From contig JBCFYV010000012.1 of assembly GCA_039000515.1 (NCBI GenBank), positions 113,297,883 through 113,361,882 on the forward strand: a stretch of 64,000 nt of DNA, in the 5' to 3' direction. The first letter of the stretch is position 1; every line of letters starts with the position of its first letter. Under the pieces are notes generated by a model, which worked only from the letters and a program-made list of their open reading frames with translations, searched no databases and was not told the origin of the DNA. The stretch is from Timema cristinae. Taxonomy: Eukaryota; Arthropoda; Insecta; Phasmatodea; Timematidae. Below, piece by piece: positions 56,817-64,000 of this stretch. Position numbers and translations under genes: made by a program.

Positions 56817-57103
56817 GTATTTTCAAATATATATATATATATTTTAACACCGTGTCTTACTTTCCATTCGGGTTACGCTTGAGTACTAATTACACTAATG
56901 GATTAGGAATTGCGAAGTTTGAACTTAGAGGAAGTGAACCCACATTTGCGTGGAGGGAGAATGGAAAACTATTTAGGGAACCCCCCACCCCCCAGTTCAT
57001 CCAACAAGATTCGAACCTCGATCTCCCCGTCCTCGGTGGTCTAGCTCAACACGAAACTAGTGCGTTAGCTAACTACGCCAACGAGGTGGGTATTTTCAAA
57101 TAT
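56817..57103 (-). mobile_element. SINE family A, full length with 14-bp TSD
   Basis: Plus-strand order: tail AACACCGTGTCTTACTTTCC, body GTGAACCCACATTTGCGTGG, B box AAGATTCGAACCTCGATC, head CTAACTACGCCAACGAGGTG. A perfect 14-bp TSD (gtattttcaaatat) is at 56817-56830 and 57090-57103. The same subfamily as 50.1 and 53.9 kb. Confidence 0.93.
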
Positions 57104-57364
57104 TATTTAAGCGTGATTAAACTTACCTTGATCGGTAATGGTCAGTAATGTTATATAAAAAAACTCAAAATTTTATATGAAAATGTAACCATAGTCTACC
57201 GTTTAGGTAACAAGCTTACCTTGGATTATTACACGATGGTGTGACTTATAAGAAAGGATCATAGTGTAATACGTCAAGTTTTCACCGCCACCTTCTAGGG
57301 TAAACAGAGTTTAGCCAACATTTGGTGTATTATAGCTATTTTTTCTATAAATTATTATTATTAT

Positions 57365-57607
57365 TATATTATTATTAGCACCACGTCTTACTACCCTTTC
57401 GTTTAAACGCACTTACACTAATGTGTAATGGTAGGGTGATTGTGAGATGAAATGGAGGACCTACAGTTTAACGTGGGATCCGAACCACGGTGGAGGCCTG
57501 GCATTCCAAGGGTTTGGCAATCAGATAAATCTGTGCCGGGACCGAGGATTGAACCCCGGAACCCCAGCACAGAAGTCTAACACCTTACCCCTAGACCACC
57601 AGGTCAC
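57365..57607 (-). mobile_element. SINE family B with internal deletion
   Basis: Matches 484-752 but lacks about 35 bp (the CCCACATTCACAAGATATCT... section) in the middle. Head and B box (GGGGTTCAATCC on the minus strand) are intact, and the tail has an ATT run. Confidence 0.85.
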
Positions 57608-57689
57608 CTTATTCATAAGTTAAACTGCAAATAACTTTATTAGCGGTGAAAAGATGAGCAATTATATTATTTTTCAAACATTAGTATAT

Positions 57690-57815
57690 TTAAGTGTAAT
57701 ATCTGTGCTACATAACACTGTAATGTATCCACCCTATCCTCATGTAACACCATGTAGACATTAGAGCTCCCCCCTCCCTAAAGCATACCTGGTTTATGAA
57801 TTACCCCTAATTATT
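57690..57815 (-). mobile_element. End of the 19.9-kb type DNA element
   Basis: On the minus strand, AATTCATAAACCAGGTATGC, then GAGCTCTAATGTCTACATGG, then TGTTACATG follows the left end of the element at 19922 in the same order. Confidence 0.6.
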
Positions 57816-57819
57816 ATAC

Positions 57820-58515
57820 AAGTTGTGATATTTTCTAGGTAAACAAGAACAGCAGTCGCATGTATAAATTAGAACTCAACTACAGTTATTTACGACCTCA
57901 CTTTTTTTTAACAACTCTCCCATAATCGAGATGTCCTGTGTAGATACGTCATTATTAATCAAACGTAGATGATAATAACTCAAAGTCGCGTTAACCTGAG
58001 GATAGGTCCCCTCTCCATATCAAAGGTAATTAGTTCTTGGCGGGGACCTAAAAACACACCGGTCCTAGTAGTTTTCACTGGGTCTGTGGCTTATTCCTCT
58101 TTGTGCTCACCAACCCCCTCACCCCAAAAGGTTAATGTGTCACATAGGCCTAATATCTGCTTGACATTTCCTAGAAGCTACTTTGTTAAGTCATAAAACT
58201 GGCGAGTTTATGACTAGGTCGCATTGTTTCAAGTTTTGAGGGTCACCCTACCCACCCCCTTCCCCCTGACCTCAGGGTCAAGGCCAAATGGATCGTAAAC
58301 GAAGAAGGAACCTAGGGTCATATCGTGCTGCATACAAGATTTAATACAAGCTTTTTGTAACGTGTTTTAATTATTTTCCTGCGCGTGTCCGTGTAAGAAT
58401 GAATGGAATTAAAAGGGGATACGTACAGTCTGTCGCGATAAAACCTGGAACCCACTTCGAGACATTGAGAATGGTTGTGCCGAGAAATGAGGCAGTGAAA
58501 ATAGGTGTTTTTTTC
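57820..58515. other. Nothing recognised
   Basis: No gene or repeat family identified. ORFs here (57969, 58318) lack motifs. Confidence 0.45.
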
Positions 58516-58519
58516 AAAC

Positions 58520-58752
58520 AAGCACCGCGTCTTATTACCCGTACAAGCTATTCGTATATTAAAAAAAAAAGGTAAGGGCTAGAAAGGTAGAATTTAAATC
58601 AAATGTAGACGAATTTGCGTGGAGGCGGATTGGAGAACCGTTCAAGAAAAAAACACCTCAGTACACCAACTGTGATTTGAACCCAGATCACTTCACTATT
58701 CTATTTTAAGAGCTATACCTTTAAAGCTTAAAATATTCTACCACCGAAACGG
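58520..58752 (-). mobile_element. SINE family A copy
   Basis: Tail AGCACCGCGTCTTATTACCC, body GACGAATTTGCGTGGAGGCG, B box TGTGATTTGAACCCAGATC in plus orientation. The head is decayed. Confidence 0.75.
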
Positions 58753-58759
58753 ATCCAGG

Positions 58760-59525
58760 CGATGTTGTCCTAAGTAAATAATAATACATTAATAATGTAA
58801 GAAAGGAAGGCAGGAATTTAGAGGGAATATCTCAACTTGTTTCAAAAAGGTAGATAAACACATTTAAATTTAAAAACAACAACCTTAACACACCTAGCCT
58901 GGATTCAAACCACAACCTCCACGGTCATTGTAAAACCAAACAAGATTAGATTAAAGACTTTGCCCAAATACCCACAGATGCGAGTTGGGTAAATTTCGTC
59001 TGTGATTCGAGTGTTGCGTTTAGTGTTAAATCCGATATAACATCCCTATCGTTAAATAATTCCGTTTGGTCATCCCTGACCTTGGTTCATACAAAGTGAG
59101 TCAGGGTAGCAGACAGTTGACTACTATTTAGAGGTGAGTGTACCACACACGGACAACCAACTAATTAATGAGGATGTCTGTCTCGTGAGGTAGAGGAGGG
59201 ATTCGACGCCGTAGCGCCTGCAGTGAGTCACTTCTATCACTGTTAGGTTGGGTTTATATTCATGATAACGCATAACTCATAGCGTTCAGTTCACAATCCG
59301 TAAGAAAAAAAATACATCGATTTATAATTTAACATAGTGTATTACGTTTTTCTTAGAGCGATTGTCTTTTATTCATAGACCTACACTCTTTTCCCTACTA
59401 AATAATGTCTCTAAAAATAGGGTTAAAAAAAAAACACGTGAGTCAAATTTTATCTTTTGAAACAAACTAAATTTAAGTTTAGTCTGTACTTCTTAAATAC
59501 AACTCGATTTTTTATTTAGTTTTGA
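58760..59525. other. Mostly unrecognised, with possible MITE end
   Basis: 59245-59310 (GTTTATATTCATGATAACGC) resembles 60998-61060, hinting at a shared terminal repeat. A weak family A-like stretch lies at 58850-58930. Confidence 0.35.
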
Positions 59526-59534
59526 CGTTATTAT

Positions 59535-59975
59535 TGATTTATGTAGGTAAAGCGTGGTTTTGTCAGGAGAAACACAAGAGCAAGGTGAATGTGGTTGGAA
59601 TGAGATATCTAATAAATGTATGTGTAAAAACTTGTATGGACAGAGTCAGTGATGAATGGGAGCTTAAGGAGTGAGGTTTGAAAAGGAATCCAAAAGACCA
59701 ATGTGAGATAAGCGTGTTACGTTAGTTTGGGCATGTTGAGAGGAAGAGTGTGGATCGAGTGACAAAGCAAATATATGAAGGTAGAGTGTGGGATCAAAAG
59801 GAAGGGGTAGGCCATATAAGACCTGTCTAAATGTTGTAGACGAATGTGTAAAAAAGAGAAACATTAAGAGTTTTAAGAATAAAAAGCATGTATGATTCGG
59901 TGTAAGGATGTTGTTGAAGCGAAAGGAGTATGTAAGGATAGGGAAGTGTGGAAAAAGTTAATGAGGATGGATTAA
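59535..59975 (+). mobile_element. LINE ORF2 C-terminal fragment
   Basis: Frames read KVNVVGMRYLINVCVKTCMD, RVSDEWELKE, then (after frame breaks) FGHVERKSVDRVTKQIYEGR, VWDQKEGVG. This is the same conserved end as at 16.2-16.5 kb. Stops and indels show that it is dead. Confidence 0.72.
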
Positions 59976-59989
59976 GTACGGAGTTAATT

Positions 59990-61080
59990 ATTTAGATATA
60001 TGTATAGTTTCTTATTAACAATTTTAAGAAAATTATTCCAGAAGTTTCTCTAAGACAACTTAGTTATCATCCAATTATGCACTGTAATTTTTCAGAAATA
60101 CAACCAACATACACACATTTGCAACATTTTTTAAAATTAAAAAGTGGTGTGAAAGAACTTTAAATAAAAGGCTTACCTTTTGATTCCTTTGTATGTATGT
60201 TTTATTTCTTAAGTTCTCTCTTTTTTAAATGTAACAATTTAGTTAAGATTTAAAACTTGGAATATAAATGAGTAATTTAAAATTCGCCTTTTGAGCTTTT
60301 CTTCGGCAAACATTTGAATAATGGGAGTCAAAATTCAAGGTTGGTGCAAGTCTTGGTTCATTGGATATTGTTCCCATATCAGTTATTCTTTGTTGACCCA
60401 TTGTTGTCTCAAACAGTTCTTTATTCTGATAAACACACTAGAAGTAGTTCTGCTTGAGAAACAGAAACCGGAAGTGCGAAAAGCAACGCATACATTAGAA
60501 AATAAATGTGCAATATTGGATTCTGTTATTTTGTTGAGCCGTTTTAGAAATGTTTGTCTTGTGTATCACTTTAAGATACTTGACTTCTTACGTTAGGTCA
60601 CCAACATTTCAATAGCCTTTACAGCGTAACCTTTAATCTTGTTTATGGTCTGGCCACTCAAGTTTAAATAGTGATATAGTTAGTGAACTTAATTTAAATT
60701 TCGTATTATATTGCACTTTTCTTCCGTTTCGCTAAAATATTTAAATTTTTGTCCAAAATGAGAATAAAAAGTCTCGAAGCCGAGCCGGGGCTCCCTGATG
60801 TCCGGGGATTTTGCCCCCCCCCCCCCCACCCCTTTTCCCAACCCTCATCGCGATGGGCCTGTTTAAATCTCCCAATAAAAATGGGATAAATATATTTTAT
60901 CTAGCCGATAAACTCTATATGGCAGTCATAAGATGCAGTTTTAACTTATCAGCCCGATAAAAATTTACCAGGAGTCAAGTCCGGCTATAAGACTGGGTTT
61001 ATAGTCATACATGGCGCATAATTAATAGCGAATAGTGTATAACACATAGTGCGCAAGAAAATGAAATACACTATTGTCAA
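59990..61080. other. Nothing recognised
   Basis: AT-rich, with a poly-C run near 60814-60828. ORF 60321-60596 (91 codons) shows no domain. Confidence 0.45.
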
Positions 61081-61082
61081 TT

Positions 61083-61408
61083 ATAGCATTTGGTGACCTG
61101 GCGGTCTAGGGGTAAGGTGTTGGACTTCTGTGCTGGCGGCCGGGGTTCAATCCTCGGTACCGGCACAGATTTATCTGATTACCAAACCCTTCCTTCACCT
61201 CTGACAAGACATCTTGTGAATGTGTGGAATGCCAGGCCTCCACCGTGGTTCGGATTCCACGTTAAACTGTAGGTCCTTCATTTCATCTCACAATCACCCT
61301 ACCATTACACATTAGCGTAAGTGCGTATTACCCGAATGGGTAGTAAGACGCGGTGCTATAATAATAATAATAATATATAATAATATAATAATAATAATGA
61401 TAGCATTT
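61083..61408 (+). mobile_element. SINE family B, full length with TSD
   Basis: Head GGTGACCTGGCGGTCTAGGG, B box GGGGTTCAATCCTCGG, body GTGGTTCGGATTCCACG, tail ACCCGAATGGGTAGTAAGAC and an AT-rich run. A 9-bp TSD (atagcattt) is at 61083-61091 and 61400-61408. Reference copy for this family. Confidence 0.92.
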
Positions 61409-61484
61409 ATAACCGATACATTATAAATATATACAATAAATAAAGTTGATATAATTATAATTTATTAAATGTTATGCATTCAGT

Positions 61485-61645
61485 TGGTAACGTGTCTGTC
61501 TACTGAGATAAAGGTACTTGATTCGATTTCTGGCATGGCCAAAAAATTTATCGTTAATGAAATGTGGGTTTACCCATTCGCAGTGATGAATTAACGGGCG
61601 GGGGCTGGGTGTTGTGTTTGTTCTATATTTAAGTCAGTTATAAGT
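61485..61645 (+). mobile_element. SINE family C, partial
   Basis: TCAGTTGGTAACGTGTCTGT, then TTGATTCGATTTCTGGCATG (B box), then GTGGGTTTACCCATTCGCAG. The 3' part is missing. Confidence 0.65.
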
Positions 61646-61649
61646 CATG

Positions 61650-62315
61650 TGCTGATATAATCAACCAGTTCAGAAAGTGTACGTTAAGACGATTGGCCCT
61701 TTTCATTTAGCGTGGAAATGCAGAGCCGTGGGAACAAACGACTTTCATCAAGAATTTTTATTGTTTTGCAATTTTATTTTCGGAAACAGTTTGTTCAAGA
61801 ATAGAAGCATGTTAATTAAGTTATACTTTTGGTATACACACCTCCCCTATAATTTTAACAGTGATCAAATATCGATAAAATTGACATTTTTCAATAAAAA
61901 AAACTGCCGGCTTCATAGCAAAAAATAAGAAAATGTAACAATTAATAAACATCGATACATTATCTTTGAGGTGGTGTTGAAAATATTAACATAATAATTT
62001 CACTCGTTCTCGAGAAAACTGATATTTCCAAATGGATGATTTTTCCACAAGACCTGTTCGGTAGCTAGCGCCATCTACGCTTTTCCGTGATCCATCTGTT
62101 CTTGTTGGCGCGGAAGGATACTTTGGTTGGTTGTGAAGCCACACCACTCCTTTCACCCTCCCACCCACCATCCCACAAAATAGGTTTTAGACTGCACTCG
62201 ACAGAGCCCAAGAGCTTTAAGTACCTCAAATAATAATTTAAAAAAATTATATGACTGAGGCATAATAACATGTAGGAACCTTGAAATTTGTATATTTGAC
62301 CTACTTATAGCGTAT
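61650..62315. other. Nothing recognised
   Basis: No exon or repeat identified. A short GC-richer patch at 62050-62180 has no splice-flanked frame. Confidence 0.4.
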
Positions 62316-62320
62316 AGAGG

Positions 62321-62412
62321 AATGAGAAGTGAGTGGCGCTGATTTGCATCTAATGGGGTACGTTTGTGCCCAAAAGCAAGCAAATCAACGCTACTCACTT
62401 TTCACTCACTCT
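62321..62412. repeat. Imperfect inverted repeat (hairpin)
   Basis: Left arm AGTGAGTGGCGCTGATTTGC and right arm GCAAATCAACGCTACTCACT pair with a few mismatches around a loop of about 35 bases. Confidence 0.7.
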
Positions 62413-62419
62413 TCACTTT

Positions 62420-63035
62420 TACTCATTCTCTTTCTTGAATACGGTCTCAGGTGTCTGCGTTGGAAAATGGATTTAAATGTAGAATAAAAGGAAACACATG
62501 AGCTTTTAAAATGAGGTACTTAAAAAACAAAAGGTTGCCTTGAGGGCGTAGTTCCCACGTTCCCTGCGTCTGATGTACCAAAACCCTTGTAAGGGGAGTG
62601 GGAGGAATTGGGTGGCGTGGTTAAAGGATCAGGTGGGTTGAAGAGGAAGGGAGAATGTAAGAAAGGAGGACGAAGACTTACAAGGGTTGCGCTCAGCTCG
62701 GTAATAAATAACAGCTAAGGAAGAGGGAAGGTGGGGGAAGATTAGGGGATACAATGCGTTGTGCGCGATCTTTAACACACTTCATCCCCCCCCCCCCCAA
62801 CCCAGCCACCCACACCTCTTACGTCACCATCCAACTAAAAAGGGGGGCGGTGTTCTAGATGTCGGAGAGCTGGTTGTGTGAGGGTTTACAAGAAGTAGAT
62901 AGGAGGATGAATGCTTGAGCTACCCCCACAATCCCCTCCACTACTTAATTCTTCAGTTGAAATGACAGCCACAAATTCAGATATTTTTGAGAAACTCACA
63001 GAAACCGACACTCGAATCGCAAAGATTATAGCACT
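62420..63035. other. Unassigned, possible splice donor at its end
   Basis: A GTAAGT donor-like site on the minus strand (63031-63036) is next to the following array. No exon is proven. Poly-C run at 62788-62800. Confidence 0.35.
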
Positions 63036-63043
63036 TACGTAAG

Positions 63044-63740
63044 AACGAGGCAGTGCGAAATAGTAGGTGGAGCGGGGGAGTAGAAGTGGAGTGAACGAAA
63101 CAGAAGTGGAGTGAAATCTAAGATGGAGCAGAGTAGAAGGTGATCGAACGAACAGAAGGTGGAGTGAAACGGAGTGAAACAGAAGTGAGTGAAATATAAG
63201 ATGGAGCGAGTAGAAGGTGGTCGAATGAAACAGAAGGTGGAGTGAAAATAAGATGGAGCAGAGTAGAAGGTGGATCAAATGAAGCAGAAGGTGGAGTGAA
63301 AATAAGATGAGCAGAGTAGAAGGTGGATCAAATGAAGCAGAAGGTGGAGTGAAATATAAGGTGGAGCCGAGTAGAAGGTGGACCGAACGAAACAGAAGGT
63401 GGAGTGAAATCTAAGATAGAGCAGAGTAGAAGGTGGATCGAACGAAACAAAAGGTGGAGTGAAATATAAGATAGAGCGAGTAGAAGGTGGACCGAACGAA
63501 ACAGAAGGTGGAGTGAAATCTAAGATAGAGCCGAGTAGAAGGTGACCGAACGAACAAAGGTGGAGTGAAATATAAGAGGGAGCGAGTAGAAGGTGACCGA
63601 ACGAAACAGAAGGTGGATCGAACGAAATAGAGGTGGAGTGAAATATAGAGGAGCCGAGTAAGGTGGATCGAACGAACAGAGGTGGAGTGAAAATAAGGTG
63701 GAGCTAAATAGAAGGTGGAGAGGGGTAGAAGGTTCATTGA
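63044..63740. repeat. About 55-bp minisatellite, about 12 units
   Basis: Unit in plus orientation: GTAGAAGGTGGACCGAACGA, AACAGAAGGTGGAGTGAAAT, CTAAGATAGAGCAGA. Purine-rich strand. Frequent one-base losses (aaaca/aaca, gtgg/gtg). Minus-strand frames across it are artefacts. Confidence 0.9.
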
Positions 63741-63925
63741 TTTGCAGCAAAGTATATAATCCCGTACACAAGAACCAGGCTGAGTGAAATAAAAGGTGGA
63801 GTGAAATTGTAAGTTGCAGAAAGCAGGAACGGAGAGTATGACTCGTAGGGTGGTGGTTAATAATAATAATAATAATAATTATTATTATTATTATTATTAT
63901 GATTATTATTACATGCTACCAAAAT

Positions 63926-64000
63926 CGGCGGTCGAATGGTCTAAGGAAACGAGATAAGGGTTCAAATATCGGTCGGGTGTACTGAGGGTGGTTTTCCACT
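63926..64000 (+). mobile_element. SINE family A, cut by window end
   Basis: GGCGGTCGAATGGTCTAAGG, then AAGGGTTCAAATATCGGTCG (B box) and the start of the body. The preceding ATT run may be unrelated. Confidence 0.7.

Noticed and set aside
62886..63771. Minus-strand ORFs across the 55-bp array
   Set aside because: Repeat-derived phenylalanine/serine-rich frames broken by indels. The non-repeat end (SFSKISEFVAVISTEELSSG) could be coding but has no homology I recognise.

Overview
This is eukaryotic, AT-rich DNA dominated by introns and repeats. It carries one recognisable protein-coding gene, split over 14 exons on the minus strand between about 4.4 and 54.8 kb. The gene encodes an iRhom (inactive rhomboid, RHBDF1/2 family; Drosophila rhomboid-5/iRhom). 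Every exon but one pair joins in compatible splice phase, and together they cover the proline-rich cytoplasmic N-terminus, the iRhom homology domain with its cysteines, and the seven-helix rhomboid-like core. The first coding exon(s) were not found and may lie beyond 64 kb. The protein and the repeat types (tRNA-derived SINEs, a LINE with a trinucleotide tail, hAT- and pogo-like DNA elements, long minisatellites) suggest an arthropod or related invertebrate; I cannot name the species.

Layout. 1-4.4 kb: downstream flank with a SINE, a LINE 3' end and a foldback element. 4.4-11.2 kb: the C-terminal exons E14-E10. 11.2-22.3 kb: a long repeat-rich intron. 22.3-31.9 kb: exons E9-E6, separated by a 62-bp satellite made from LINE coding sequence (23.2-26.4 kb) and a 41-bp satellite (28.5-31.2 kb). 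32-54.8 kb: exons E5-E1, with two copies of a hAT-like element that has a SINE inside it, many SINEs and more minisatellites. 54.8-64 kb: no proven exon; a 71-bp satellite, SINEs, LINE debris and a roughly 55-bp satellite.

The most unusual observation is that five of the eight long minisatellite arrays begin exactly at, or within about ten bases of, an iRhom exon-intron junction, and in most the repeat unit resembles the splice-site sequence itself (at E1 the resemblance is weaker). In one array every unit looks like an 18-nt copy of the exon end followed by a 5' splice site. A second observation is a set of three one-base shifts in exon E11. They cancel out, leaving the message open but scrambling a conserved segment; each can be explained by loss of one base from a homopolymer, so assembly error is the leading explanation.

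The retroelements also form a readable system. SINE families A and B have unrelated tRNA-like heads but share one 3' tail with a small hairpin. SINE family C shares its 3' end with the LINE whose fragments occur in the same window. Several copies keep target-site duplications.
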